58,697 bases of DNA. Origin: Streptomyces sp. A0958 (lineage in GTDB: Bacteria > Actinomycetota > Actinomycetes > Streptomycetales > Streptomycetaceae). Under the pieces are notes generated by a model that was not told where the DNA came from, made no database searches, and was given only the letters and a program-made list of their open reading frames with translations. The stretch is from NCBI RefSeq assembly GCF_004795035.1, contig NZ_SSBK01000038.1, positions 1 through 58,697 of the forward strand, read 5' to 3'. Shown piece by piece: positions 43,428 through 51,513 of the stretch (positions are counted from its first letter, which is position 1; each line of letters opens with the position of its first letter). The translations under genes and the position numbers were made by a program.

Positions 43428-43547
43428 TTAAAGGGCCGGCGCGTTCAGCGCGCGGCAACACACCCGGTCGAAGTCGTGGTGCTGACGGGAGGGCCAGAAC
43501 GGCTCGAGGTCGCTGCGACCTGTCGAGGTGTGCGGGAAACCGGCCAT
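43428..43547 (-). CDS. 39-residue upstream ORF with Cys-Cys
   Basis: On the minus strand ATG 43547 to TAA 43430-43428 encodes 39 residues: MAGFPHTSTGRSDLEPFWPS then RQHHDFDRVCCRALNAPAL. It lies 83 bases before the winged-helix regulator in the same direction. It has a G-run close to the ATG, and its composition (aromatic, His, Cys-Cys) is unlike random high-GC DNA. I believe similar ORFs occur in other streptomycetes, from memory only. It may be a cysteine- or ribosome-sensing leader peptide or a small protein. The rest of the 352-base gap (43345-43696) shows nothing else. Confidence 0.5.
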   Translation of the reverse strand: MAGFPHTSTGRSDLEPFWPSRQHHDFDRVCCRALNAPAL

Positions 43548-43696
43548 GCCCCCATTGAACCAGAGAACGGCACGCGGGAGCAGGCCTCTCTCACCCGTCG
43601 ATACGGACCCTTTGCGTTACGGCGGGCCCCGCGCCCCACCCGGGCTCCTGGCGGGCCCACCGCGTCATCAGCCCGGTGACCCGCTCGGGGGTGGGG

Positions 43697-44740
43697 TCAG
43701 ACCTGGCCGGCCTTCTCCAGCGCCGTGCAGCAGGTGTCCACGATCAGCCGCGTGACGACGTACGGGTCGACGTTGGCGTTCGGGCGGCGGTCCTCGATGT
43801 AGCCCTTGCGGTCCTGCTCGACCTGCCACGGGATGCGGACCGAGGCGCCGCGGTCGGAGACGCCGTAGCTGTACTCGTTCCACGGGGCGGTCTCGTACAG
43901 ACCGGTCAGCCGGTCGTCGATGCCCGCGCCGTAGTTCTTGACGTGGTCCATCGGCTTCGAACCCTCGCCCAGCGACTCGCACGCGGTGATGATCGCGTCG
44001 TAGCCCTCGCGCATCGCCCTGGTGGAGAAGTTGGTGTGCGCGCCCGCGCCGTTCCAGTCGCCCTTGACCGGCTTCGGGTCGAGGGTCGCTGAGACGTCGA
44101 AGTCCTCGGCGGTGCGGTAGAGCAGCCAGCGGGCGATCCACAGCTGGTCGGAGACCTCCAGCGGCGACAGCGGACCCACCTGGAACTCCCACTGGCCGGG
44201 CATCACCTCGGCGTTGATGCCGGAGATGCCCAGCCCCGCCTTCAGGCAGTTGTCGAGGTGCTTCTCCACGATGTCGCGGCCGAAGATCTCGTCCGCGCCG
44301 ACACCGCAGTAGTAGCCGCCCTGTGCGGCCGGGAAGCCGCCCTCGGGGAAGCCGAGCGGCCGGTGGCCGTCGAAGAACGTGTACTCCTGCTCGATGCCGA
44401 AGATCGCCTCCTGCCCGGCGAACCGCTCGGCGACCGGGCGCAGCCGCGCCCGGGTGTTGGAGGCGTGCGGGGTCATGTCGATGTCGAAGACCTCGCACAG
44501 CACCAGGATGTCGCCGCCGCCGCGGATCGGGTCCGGACAGGTGAAGACCGGCTTCAGCACCAGGTCCGAGGCGCGGCCCTCGGCCTGGCTGGTGCTCGAC
44601 CCGTCGAAGCCCCAGATCGGCAGCCCGGTCACGTCGGACGACGGAGAGCCGGGCATGATCTTGGTCTTGGAACGGAGCTTGGCGGTCGGCTCGGTGCCGT
44701 CGATCCAGATGTACTCGGCCTTGAACGTCACGGAAGCCAT
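43697..44740 (-). CDS. glnII: Glutamine synthetase II (eukaryote-like)
   Basis: A 347-residue GSII that makes glutamine from glutamate, ammonia and ATP. It starts MASVTFKAEYIWIDGTEPTA. Hallmarks are LPIWGFDGSSTSQAEG, GIEQEYTFFDGHRPLGFPEG, WEFQVGPLSP, NGAGAHTNFST and DRGASVRIP with KGYIEDRRPNANVDPY. It lacks the adenylylation loop of GSI, so GlnE does not control it. It is heat-labile and serves as the second GS of streptomycetes, as known from the family. The ATG follows AAAGG almost directly. A GlnR box upstream implies induction under nitrogen limitation. Confidence 0.96.
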   Translation of the reverse strand: MASVTFKAEYIWIDGTEPTAKLRSKTKIMPGSPSSDVTGLPIWGFDGSSTSQAEGRASDLVLKPVFTCPDPIRGGGDILVLCEVFDIDMTPHASNTRARLRPVAERFAGQEAIFGIEQEYTFFDGHRPLGFPEGGFPAAQGGYYCGVGADEIFGRDIVEKHLDNCLKAGLGISGINAEVMPGQWEFQVGPLSPLEVSDQLWIARWLLYRTAEDFDVSATLDPKPVKGDWNGAGAHTNFSTRAMREGYDAIITACESLGEGSKPMDHVKNYGAGIDDRLTGLYETAPWNEYSYGVSDRGASVRIPWQVEQDRKGYIEDRRPNANVDPYVVTRLIVDTCCTALEKAGQV

Positions 44741-44786
44741 CCTTTGCGGGTTCTGCGGTCTATGCGACGCAGCTTCGCAAGGCGCG

Positions 44787-44824
44787 ATTTCCCGTCCGTT
44801 GCCCTCGCGTGAACCCGGTGTTAC
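44787..44824 (-). promoter_or_regulatory. GlnR box of glnII
   Basis: On the minus strand four pentamers with exact 6-base gaps read GTAAC-n6-TTCAC-n6-GCAAC-n6-GAAAT. This fits the GlnR consensus GTnAC-n6-GAAAC repeated twice, with the second pentamer weak. It lies about 50 bases before the glnII ATG. Confidence 0.65.
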
Positions 44825-45029
44825 CGGGGTTTCGGAAGAAACCGCCCGGCAATTGAGGGAGGGGAGCGGGACTGGGTGCTTGCTGGGTGCTTGCGGCTGC
44901 TGGGCGGAGGCACCCGTAGGGCCGTACGCGCCCCGCCACCGCATTGCCCGGCGGTCCGGGCCGGCAGCCACCGGCACGCGGGCGCACCGGGGGCGGCGGC
45001 GCCCGGACCGCACCGGGCACACTGGAGCC

Positions 45030-45938
45030 ATGACGACACCCGAGACCCCCCTGCGCATCGGCCTGGCCGGCACCGGCCCCTGGGCCCGCAACACCCACGC
45101 CCCCGCCCTCGCCGCCCACCCCGGCGCCGTGCTCAGCGGAGTGTGGGGCCGCCGCGCCGAGGCCGCCGTGGAACTGGCCGCCGCGTACGGCGCCCCGGCC
45201 TACTCCGGTGACACCGGGCTCGATGAGCTGTTCGCCACGAGCGACGCCATCGCGTTCGCGCTGCCGCCGGACGTACAGGCCCCGCTGGCCGCCCGCGCCG
45301 CCGCGGCCGGCTGCCACCTGATCATGGACAAGCCGGTCGCCACCACGGTCGCCGGAGCCCGTGAAGTGGCCGAGGCCGCCGAGCAGGCCCGGGTCGCCTC
45401 CGTCGTCTTCTGCACGTTGCGCTTCGCACCGCAGACCTCTGCCTGGATCGCCGAGCAGGGGGCGGTGGGTGACTGGTTCACCGCCCGCGCGGACTGGATC
45501 GGCGCGCTGTGGGCCCCCGGCGCGGACAACGAGTACGCCGCCTCCCCCTGGCGCCGCGAGCGGGGCGGCCTCTGGGACGTCGGCCCGCACGCCCTCTCGG
45601 TCCTGATCCCGGTCCTGGGCGACGTCACCGAACTGACCGCCGCCCGCGGCCCCTCCGACGTCCACCACCTCGTCCTGCGCCACACCACGGGAGCCTCCAG
45701 CACGGTGACCCTGGCCCTGGGCGCCCCGGTGGCGGCGGCCGGGGTGGAGGTCGTGCTCAGGGGCGAGCACGGGATCGCCGAACTGCCGCGGTGGGAAGGA
45801 CCGGTGGACGCGTTCGCGGCGGCGGTGGACGCGCTGATCGCATCGGTGCGCACGGGTGAGGCCCACCCCTGCGACGTACGCTTCGGCCTCCGCCTGACCG
45901 AACTGCTGGCCGAGGCGGAGGCACAGGCGAGCAGCTGA
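45030..45938 (+). CDS. Gfo/Idh/MocA-family oxidoreductase
   Basis: A 302-residue NAD(P)-dependent dehydrogenase. The Rossmann fold starts at LRIGLAGTGPWARNTHAPAL. The family motif is DKPVATT, with the catalytic-type Lys, and the C-terminal beta-sheet domain contains GGLWDVGPHALSVLIPVLGD. Members oxidise sugars or inositols; the substrate here is unknown. It lies alone, divergent from glnII, with CTGGAG before the ATG. Confidence 0.85.
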   Translation: MTTPETPLRIGLAGTGPWARNTHAPALAAHPGAVLSGVWGRRAEAAVELAAAYGAPAYSGDTGLDELFATSDAIAFALPPDVQAPLAARAAAAGCHLIMDKPVATTVAGAREVAEAAEQARVASVVFCTLRFAPQTSAWIAEQGAVGDWFTARADWIGALWAPGADNEYAASPWRRERGGLWDVGPHALSVLIPVLGDVTELTAARGPSDVHHLVLRHTTGASSTVTLALGAPVAAAGVEVVLRGEHGIAELPRWEGPVDAFAAAVDALIASVRTGEAHPCDVRFGLRLTELLAEAEAQASS

Positions 45939-45959
45939 CCCCGGGGCGCCGGGACCGGC

Positions 45960-46634
45960 TCACCCCGGCTTCGCGCTGCCTGGTCCCGTGCTGCCCGGTC
46001 CCGTGCTGCCCGGTCCCGTGCCGCCCGGTCCCGCGCTGCCTGGCTTCGCGCTACCTGGTCCCGTGCTGCCCGGTCCCGTGCCGCCCGGTCCCGCGCTGCC
46101 TGGCTTCGTGGTGCCTGGTCCCGCGCTGCCCGGTCCCGCGCTGCCCGGTCCCGCGCTGCCCGGTCCCGCGCCGCCCGGCCCCCCGCCGTCCGGCTCCGAG
46201 ACCGCTGTGAGGAATCCGCCCAGAAACCGCCGTACGGCGGCGACTTCGCGCTCGTCGTAGTCCCGCAGCAGCGCGACCGCACTCCCGATCACCGGCCCGA
46301 ATGCCGCCCACCCCAGCTCCACCGCGCTCGGCGTCACGGCCAGCAGAACCCGTCGCCGGTCCCGGGGGTCGCGGGTACGCGTCAGATGGCCCAGCCGCTC
46401 CAGCCGGTCGATGAGCGAGGTGGTCCCCGCCGAGTTGAGCCCGAGCTCCGCGCCGAGCCGGCCGGCGGTGGCCTCGGTGCCGCTCCGCTCCGCGTCGAGC
46501 AGGCACACCAGGGCCCGTACGTCGGTCGGATGCATGCCGTGCCGGGCCGCGAACTCGGCCTGGCGCAGCCCGAATTCCATCGTGACCTTGCGCAGCAGAT
46601 GGACGATCTCCAACTCGGGGCCCTGCTCGCTCAT
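45960..46634 (-). CDS. MarR regulator with collagen-like GPGS tail
   Basis: A 224-residue protein. The first ~150 are a complete MarR domain with HTH ATAGRLGAELGLNSAGTTSL and wing TRDPRDRRRVLLAVT. From about residue 152 the protein is only Gly, Pro, Ser, Ala, Thr and Lys in short repeats (GPGSAGPGS, GPGTTKPGS). This tail comes from a 15-base DNA repeat and is unlike any normal MarR end. It is divergent from the alpha/beta hydrolase gene. A near-perfect palindrome lies between them, so it should repress both until its ligand appears. The tail may vary in length between strains. Confidence 0.85.
   Translation of the reverse strand: MSEQGPELEIVHLLRKVTMEFGLRQAEFAARHGMHPTDVRALVCLLDAERSGTEATAGRLGAELGLNSAGTTSLIDRLERLGHLTRTRDPRDRRRVLLAVTPSAVELGWAAFGPVIGSAVALLRDYDEREVAAVRRFLGGFLTAVSEPDGGGPGGAGPGSAGPGSAGPGSAGPGTTKPGSAGPGGTGPGSTGPGSAKPGSAGPGGTGPGSTGPGSTGPGSAKPG
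45966..46172. repeat. 15-base tandem repeat in the MarR gene
   Basis: About 13 imperfect copies of a 15-base unit of type CCCGGTCCCGTGCTG encode the Gly/Pro tail. A higher-order 60- to 75-base period is also visible, because blocks with GGCTTCGCGCTACC recur. There are no spacers of varied sequence, so this is a coding minisatellite. Confidence 0.85.
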
Positions 46635-46650
46635 CTCCGGCTCCTCGCTC

Positions 46651-46675
46651 TATTACCTCGCTGAGCGAGATAATA
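46651..46675. promoter_or_regulatory. MarR operator
   Basis: A 25-base palindrome runs TATTA-c-CTCGCT-G-AGCGAG-a-TAATA. Only one symmetric base pair fails to match. It lies between the divergent MarR and hydrolase genes and has the AT-rich ends typical of MarR sites. It almost certainly overlaps both promoters. Confidence 0.8.
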
Positions 46676-46704
46676 TCCAGGTGTACGGAGCCCAGGGAGT
46701 ACCC

Positions 46705-47619
46705 ATGACGTCCACCCCGCCCCCGCCCACGCCCCCGCCCCCGCCCCCGCCCCCGCCCGCGACCGCCGGCGAGCCCTTCCTCGCCGCCTACGACGAGGTC
46801 GTCGCGGCCAAGTGGCCGGCCGGCACCACGCCGACGGCCGTCCCCACCCCGTACGGCACCACCCACGTCAACAGCTACGGCCCCGAGGACGCCCCGCCCC
46901 TCGTGCTGCTGCCGGGCGGCGGTGCGATGTCCACCGTCTGGTACGCCCAGGCCGCGGAGCTGGGCCGCACCCACCGGGTCCACGCGGTCGACCTCGTGGG
47001 CGAGCCGGGACGCAGCACGGTGGGGGAGCGGCCGATCCGCAGCGTGGACGATCTGTGCGGCTGGCGCGACGCGCTGCTGGACGGCCTGGGCGCGGATTCC
47101 ACCGCGCTGTGCGGCCACTCGTACGGCGGCTGGATCGCCCTGCACTACGCCCTGCGCGCGCCCCACCGGCTCCGGAAGCTGGTCCTCCTCGACCCGACCG
47201 GTTGCTTCGCCGGTTTCCGGCCCGGCTACCTGCTGCACGCGCTGCCGATGCTGCTGCGCCCGAACGCCGCCCGGACGCGCGCCTTCCTGGAGTGGGAGAC
47301 GGGCGGCGCCCCGGTCGACCCGGCCTGGCTGCGGCTGCGCGAGGCGGCGGCGGATTTCCCCTCGGCCCGCCCGGTCACCGGCCCCCGCCCGTCACCCGAG
47401 GCCCTGGACGCGCTCGCCGTACCGACGCTGGTCCTCCTCGCCGGTGGGAGCCGGGCCCAGCACGCGTCCCGGGTGGCGGCCACCGCGCACCGCCTGCTGC
47501 CGCGCGCACAGACGGCGATCCTGCCGACCGCCACTCACCACACACTGCCGCTGCACGCGGCAACGGCCCCCGAACTCAACCGCAGAGTCAGCGACTTCCT
47601 CACAGGGCAATACATCTAG
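46705..47619 (+). CDS. Alpha/beta hydrolase
   Basis: A 304-residue alpha/beta-hydrolase. The nucleophile elbow is GHSYGG. The oxyanion region is LPGGGAMSTVWYAQ, an acidic residue lies around VPTLVLLAGGSR, and the late His is in ATHHTLPLHA. The N-terminus is a proline run (TPPPPTPPPPPPPPPA) from repeated CCGCCC codons, which is odd for a cytoplasmic enzyme and may change length by slippage. CAGGGAG precedes the ATG. Its substrate may also be the ligand that releases the divergent MarR regulator. Confidence 0.85.
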   Translation: MTSTPPPPTPPPPPPPPPATAGEPFLAAYDEVVAAKWPAGTTPTAVPTPYGTTHVNSYGPEDAPPLVLLPGGGAMSTVWYAQAAELGRTHRVHAVDLVGEPGRSTVGERPIRSVDDLCGWRDALLDGLGADSTALCGHSYGGWIALHYALRAPHRLRKLVLLDPTGCFAGFRPGYLLHALPMLLRPNAARTRAFLEWETGGAPVDPAWLRLREAAADFPSARPVTGPRPSPEALDALAVPTLVLLAGGSRAQHASRVAATAHRLLPRAQTAILPTATHHTLPLHAATAPELNRRVSDFLTGQYI

Positions 47620-47640
47620 GGCCTGTCCGGCCCCAGACGC

Positions 47641-48000
47641 TCAGCGCCCCATCGCGTCCCGGACCGCCTCGTCGGTGCGGGCGACCACGGCGGTGCCGTC
47701 CTCCGCCGTGATGATGGGCCGCTGGATCAGCTTCGGGTGCTCGGCGAGGGCGGTGATCCACCGCTCCCGGTCCTCCGCCCCGCGCGGCCAGTCCTTGAGG
47801 CCCAGCTCCTTCGCGTCCGCCTCCTGCGTCCGCGTGATGTCCCACGGCTCCAGCCCGAGCCGGTCGAGCACCGCCCGGATCTCCTCCGGCGACGGCACGT
47901 CCTCCAGGTAGCGGCGAACCGTGTAGTCGGCCCCCTCCGCGTCGAGCAACCGCACCGCGCTGCGGCACTTGGAACAGGCGGGATTGATCCAGATCTCCAT
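47641..48000 (-). CDS. ArsC-family (arsenate reductase-like) protein
   Basis: A 119-residue thioredoxin-fold protein of the ArsC/Spx family. It begins MEIWINPACSKCRSAVRLLD, with Cys9-xx-Cys12 in the active-site loop. It has the family features LGLEPWDITRTQE and HPKLIQRPIITAEDGTAVVA, the second holding the conserved R-P. It may reduce arsenate, or act as a glutathione/mycothiol-linked oxidoreductase. No ars genes are near, so a role in arsenic resistance is not supported by context. Confidence 0.8.
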   Translation of the reverse strand: MEIWINPACSKCRSAVRLLDAEGADYTVRRYLEDVPSPEEIRAVLDRLGLEPWDITRTQEADAKELGLKDWPRGAEDRERWITALAEHPKLIQRPIITAEDGTAVVARTDEAVRDAMGR

Positions 48001-48042
48001 GGGGCCAAAGGTACGGGACGGACTCTCAAAAGATGCGCGAAA

Positions 48043-48085
48043 GCCCCTCTGGCCAGGGGCGATTGTCAGTGCCGGGCAGTAAAAT
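48043..48085 (+). promoter_or_regulatory. Promoter region of the small basic protein
   Basis: TAAAAT (48080-48085) is a strong -10. An inverted repeat GCCCCT-n6-AGGGGC (48043-48060) covers the -35 area, which lacks a consensus. This suggests a promoter needing an activator or blocked by a repressor. Confidence 0.4.
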
Positions 48086-48140
48086 GGGGGTAGTTCGTGA
48101 GGGTTCCGACGAGTTCCGCCACCGCGCCAGGAGGTTGCCC

Positions 48141-48434
48141 ATGGCCGTTGCCGCAGTCACGACCAAGCCGCTCCCCAAGTCCCCGCTTCAGCCCCCGCTC
48201 AAGCCGCTGAAGAAGAAGCCGCTCCCCGCCGGCCGCCCCCGCGAGTGGTACGTCTCGCACAACCGCCGCCTTAAGGCGATGCGCCTGGCCATCGCCCTGC
48301 TCGACACCGGCGTCTACCTCCCGTCGAGCGCGAACAACGCCCGGATACGCACGACCGCCGAACGCCTCGGCATCCACCCGCCGTCCGACACGACCTGCCG
48401 CATGGTCCGCGCCCTCATCCGCTACGGCCGCTGA
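48141..48434 (+). CDS. Small basic protein of unknown function
   Basis: A 97-residue protein. A Lys/Pro-rich N-terminal half (KPLPKSPLQPPLKPLKKKPL) is followed by a compact domain REWYVSHNRRLKAMRLAIAL, with RTTAERLGIHPPSDTTCRMV near the end. It has strong positive charge and no signal peptide, so it may bind nucleic acid. AGGAGG lies 7 bases before the ATG. It is a confident gene, but the function is unknown to me. Confidence 0.75.
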   Translation: MAVAAVTTKPLPKSPLQPPLKPLKKKPLPAGRPREWYVSHNRRLKAMRLAIALLDTGVYLPSSANNARIRTTAERLGIHPPSDTTCRMVRALIRYGR

Positions 48435-48448
48435 CCCCTCCGGCGATC

Positions 48449-48480
48449 GCGCCCCCGGGAGGCCGGCCTCCCGGGGGCGC
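48449..48480. terminator. 32-base perfect palindrome terminator
   Basis: Arms of 16 bases (48449-48464 and 48465-48480) are exact reverse complements with the centre GAGGCCGGCCTC. It lies between the convergent small basic protein and MmpS-like genes. Confidence 0.75.
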
Positions 48481-48494
48481 ACCCATGCCCTCCC

Positions 48495-48935
48495 TCAGTA
48501 CCCGTTACACGTGGCCGTGGCGAACGCGCCCGACGCCGAATCGGTGCGCCGCGTGCCGTCGTCCACGGTCACCGCGCAGGAGACGTCGCCGCCGGCCCGG
48601 CCGACGCTGACGACGAACGAGCCACCGCTCATGAACCCCTTCGTGTCCAGCTCCCCGGCCCACGGCAGGGACCGCAGCGCCAGCCGCCCGGTCGACAGTT
48701 CCTCACCCCGCCAGGTGCTGTACGTGAGCACCACGTCCGGGGCGGTCCCCGTGACCTCGTACCGGATGTGCACGGTCCGCGAGCCCTCCGAGTGGAGCAC
48801 GTCCGACAGCACCGCCCAGGCCGCGCCCGCGGCGAGGGCCAGCAGCACGGCGATCATCAACAGCACCCACGGCCACATCCGCCGCCGGGGAGGCGGCGGC
48901 GGGACCGGGTCGCCGGGGGGCGCCTGCTCACTCAT
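48495..48935 (-). CDS. MmpS-like membrane protein
   Basis: A 146-residue protein: proline-rich cytoplasmic start (PGDPVPPPPPRRR), one membrane helix (WPWVLLMIAVLLALAAGAAW), then a ~100-residue beta-rich outer domain (HIRYEVTGTAPDVVLTYSTW, DVSCAVTVDDG). It ends with a Cys pair (SCAV, TCNGY) that may form a disulphide. This matches the MmpS family, which partners MMPL transporters in mycobacteria. No MMPL gene is adjacent here; the nearest is at 40.5-42.7 kb. Confidence 0.7.
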   Translation of the reverse strand: MSEQAPPGDPVPPPPPRRRMWPWVLLMIAVLLALAAGAAWAVLSDVLHSEGSRTVHIRYEVTGTAPDVVLTYSTWRGEELSTGRLALRSLPWAGELDTKGFMSGGSFVVSVGRAGGDVSCAVTVDDGTRRTDSASGAFATATCNGY

Positions 48936-49001
48936 CCCCCCAGCCTCGGCGCATCCGTCCGCCCCCGCGACCCCGCCGCGGCCGGCTCTGCGCCGTCCGG
49001 C

Positions 49002-49391
49002 CTACAGATAGGGGCGGGTGATCAGCTCGATCGCATGCCCGGCGGGGTCCTTGAAGTACACGCCGCGCCCGCCGTGCCCGGTGTTGGTCTCACCGGGCCG
49101 CGTCATCTGCGGGTCGGCCCAGTGCTCGACCCCGCCCTCGGTGAGCCGCCGGTAGGCCCGGTCGAACAGCTCGTCGTCGACGAGGAACGCGTAATGCTGC
49201 GTCTGGATCTCCACCGGCGGCTCGGCGAACTGGAGCAGCACGCCGTCATGGAGCTGGACGTTGAGGAAGGGCCCCCAGGACGGAGCCTCGCCGAGCTCCA
49301 GCAGTTCACGGAAGAACCGCGCGGAGGCGTGGCGGTCCTTGGAGGCGATGATGGTGTGGTTGAACGAAACGGGCACGCTTGATGACCTCAT
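49002..49391 (-). CDS. VOC-family (glyoxalase-like) protein
   Basis: A 129-residue VOC-fold protein. It has the two beta-alpha-beta-beta-beta modules, with FNHTIIASKDRHASARFF at the start and GRGVYFKDPAGHAIELIT at the end. Metal-ligand candidates are His in FNHT, His in TQHYAF and Glu in AIEL. Members are dioxygenases, isomerases or drug-binding resistance proteins; the role here is open. Confidence 0.85.
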   Translation of the reverse strand: MRSSSVPVSFNHTIIASKDRHASARFFRELLELGEAPSWGPFLNVQLHDGVLLQFAEPPVEIQTQHYAFLVDDELFDRAYRRLTEGGVEHWADPQMTRPGETNTGHGGRGVYFKDPAGHAIELITRPYL

Positions 49392-49689
49392 GATCTCTTC
49401 GGCTCGGCACAGTGGGAAAACGCACGGTGTACGAGCCGGGGGGAGGTCCCCGTGCCAGGTATGCGGAGCGCCCGGCGAGGCACGTCCGACGGGGGCTCAG
49501 CCCACCACCGGGTAGCCGTTCCGTGCATGGCGTATCGCCGGTCCGGTGTTCACGGCAAGGACCCTACGGGCGCCGGCCGGGTGTGTACAGTTGTTTGGCG
49601 CCCGAGGTCGCGCGCGTACGCGTGTGCAGGTTCCACGCCCGGCCACCGCGGACCCCGGTGGACGCCCCCCGATCGACAGGTACGCCTTC

Positions 49690-51198
49690 TTGTCCTCCTC
49701 CACCACGCCCGCGTTCCCGCTCCGGCTGCGCGCCCTCAAGCCCGACTGGATCTCCGACCCCAAGGTGTGGCGTACGGAGGTGCTCGCCGGTCTGGTCGTC
49801 GCGCTCGCCCTGATCCCGGAGGCGATCTCGTTCTCGATCATCGCCGGGGTGGACCCCGCGATCGGCCTGTTCGCCTCCTTCACGATGGCGGTCACGATCT
49901 CGCTCGTCGGCGGACGGCGCGCGATGATCTCCGCCGCGACGGGCGCGGTCGCCCTGGTGATCGCCCCGCTGAACCGCGAGCACGGCTTCGGCTACCTGGT
50001 CGCGGCCGTGATCCTGGCCGGCCTCTTCCAGATCGTGCTGGGGGCCCTCGGCGTCGCCAAGCTGATGCGGTTCGTGCCGCGTTCCGTGATGGTGGGCTTC
50101 GTCAACGCGCTGGCCATCCTGATCTTCATGGCGCAGGTGCCCGAGATGCACGACGTGCCCTGGGCGGTGTACCCGCTGATCGTCGGCGGCCTGCTGCTGA
50201 TGGTGTTCTTCCCGAAGGTCACCCGGGTGATCCCGGCCCCCCTGGTCTCCATCGCCGTCCTCACCACCATCACCCTGGCGGCGGGCATCGCGGTCCCGAG
50301 GGTGGGCGACAAGGGCGAACTGCCCTCCTCACTGCCGGTCCCGGGCCTGCCCGACGTGCCGTTCACCCTGGACACCCTGACCACCGTCGCCCCCTACGCC
50401 CTGGCGATGGCCCTGGTCGGCCTCATGGAATCCCTGATGACCGCCCAGTTGGTCGACGACATCACCGACACCCGCTCCAACAAGACCCGCGAGTCGATCG
50501 GCCAGGGCATCGCCAACATCGTCACCGGCTTCTTCGGGGGCATGGGCGGCTGCGCCATGATCGGCCAGACCATGATCAACGTACGGGTCTCCGGAGCCCG
50601 CACCCGCCTGTCCACCTTCCTCGCCGGTTCCTTCCTGATGGTGCTCTGCATCGCCTTCGGGCCGGTCGTCTCCGACATCCCGATGGCGGCCCTGGTCGCG
50701 GTCATGGTGATGGTCTCGTTCGCGACGTTCGACTGGCACTCCATCGCCCCGAAGACCCTCCGCCGGCTGCCTATGGGCGAAACGGCGGTCATGGTCATCA
50801 CCGTCGCCATCGTGGTCGCCACGTCCAACCTCGCCATCGGCGTCGTCGTCGGCTCGGTCACCGCCATGGTGATCTTCGCCCGCCGCGTCGCGCACGTGGC
50901 CGACGTCACCGCGGTCACCGACCCGGACGGCGGCCAGGTCGTCTACTCCGTCACCGGCGAACTCTTCTTCGCCTCGTCCAACGACCTGGTCACCCGCTTC
51001 GCCTACGCCACCGACCCGGACAAGGTCGTCATCGACCTCTCCGCCACCCACATCTGGGACGCCTCATCGGTCGCCGCCCTGGACGCGATCGAAACGAAGT
51101 ACGCCCAACGCGGCAAGAGCGTCGAGATCATCGGCCTCAACCAGCCGAGCGCCGACCTGCACCGGACGCTGAGCGGGGAGCTGACGGGCGGGCACTGA
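49690..51198 (+). CDS. SulP-family anion transporter
   Basis: A 502-residue SulP/SLC26-type transporter for sulfate, bicarbonate or similar anions. About 12 helices begin after WRTEVLAGLVVALALIPEAI and contain the family stretches GLFASFTMAVTISLVGGRRA and GGMGGCAMIGQTMINVRVSG. A C-terminal STAS domain (~400-495) has VVIDLSATHIWDASSVAALD. The TTG at 49690 is the most likely start, as it gives the usual length and has GACAGG upstream, but the frame is open to 49546. The 298-base gap before it shows no other feature. Confidence 0.88.
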   Translation: MSSSTTPAFPLRLRALKPDWISDPKVWRTEVLAGLVVALALIPEAISFSIIAGVDPAIGLFASFTMAVTISLVGGRRAMISAATGAVALVIAPLNREHGFGYLVAAVILAGLFQIVLGALGVAKLMRFVPRSVMVGFVNALAILIFMAQVPEMHDVPWAVYPLIVGGLLLMVFFPKVTRVIPAPLVSIAVLTTITLAAGIAVPRVGDKGELPSSLPVPGLPDVPFTLDTLTTVAPYALAMALVGLMESLMTAQLVDDITDTRSNKTRESIGQGIANIVTGFFGGMGGCAMIGQTMINVRVSGARTRLSTFLAGSFLMVLCIAFGPVVSDIPMAALVAVMVMVSFATFDWHSIAPKTLRRLPMGETAVMVITVAIVVATSNLAIGVVVGSVTAMVIFARRVAHVADVTAVTDPDGGQVVYSVTGELFFASSNDLVTRFAYATDPDKVVIDLSATHIWDASSVAALDAIETKYAQRGKSVEIIGLNQPSADLHRTLSGELTGGH

Positions 51199-51310
51199 GG
51201 GCTCCTCCGGTTGCGCGAGTGGCCAGAAATACGGCCCGCCGCGAGGCCCAAGTCCACCTGGCCCCACTGATCCTCCGGCTCCGCGAGCCGACCCGACCCG
51301 AGATCCCTGG

Positions 51311-51505
51311 TCAGACACGACCCAGGAGCGCCTGCACCGCCGAAGGCCCGGTGAAGTCCTGCGCCAGGGCGTCCATCGGCACCTCGTCGCAGACCTGGCC
51401 GAGCCAGTACCCGGCCTCGCGCAGCTTCCCCGCGTGCTGGAACCCGGCGCGCTCGTAGGCGTTGATCCCGGCCACGTTGGGGGCCAGCACCTTGAGCCAC
51501 ACCAT
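51311..51505 (-). pseudogene. GNAT acetyltransferase C-terminal remnant
   Basis: On the minus strand about 64 residues match the end of a GNAT N-acetyltransferase: VWLKVLAPNVAGINAYERAG, FQHAGKLREAGYWLGQVCDE. This covers the last part of the acetyl-CoA site (NxxGxxxYxxxGF). The N-terminal two thirds are gone. Similarity stops within ~10 bases of the palindrome at 51514-51534, where the deletion junction seems to lie. Confidence 0.7.
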
Positions 51506-51513
51506 GAGCGGGA

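Noticed and set aside
45966..46172. Tandem repeats considered as a CRISPR array
   Set aside because: Units are 15 bases, contiguous and without unique spacers. They encode the tail of the MarR protein, and no cas genes are present.
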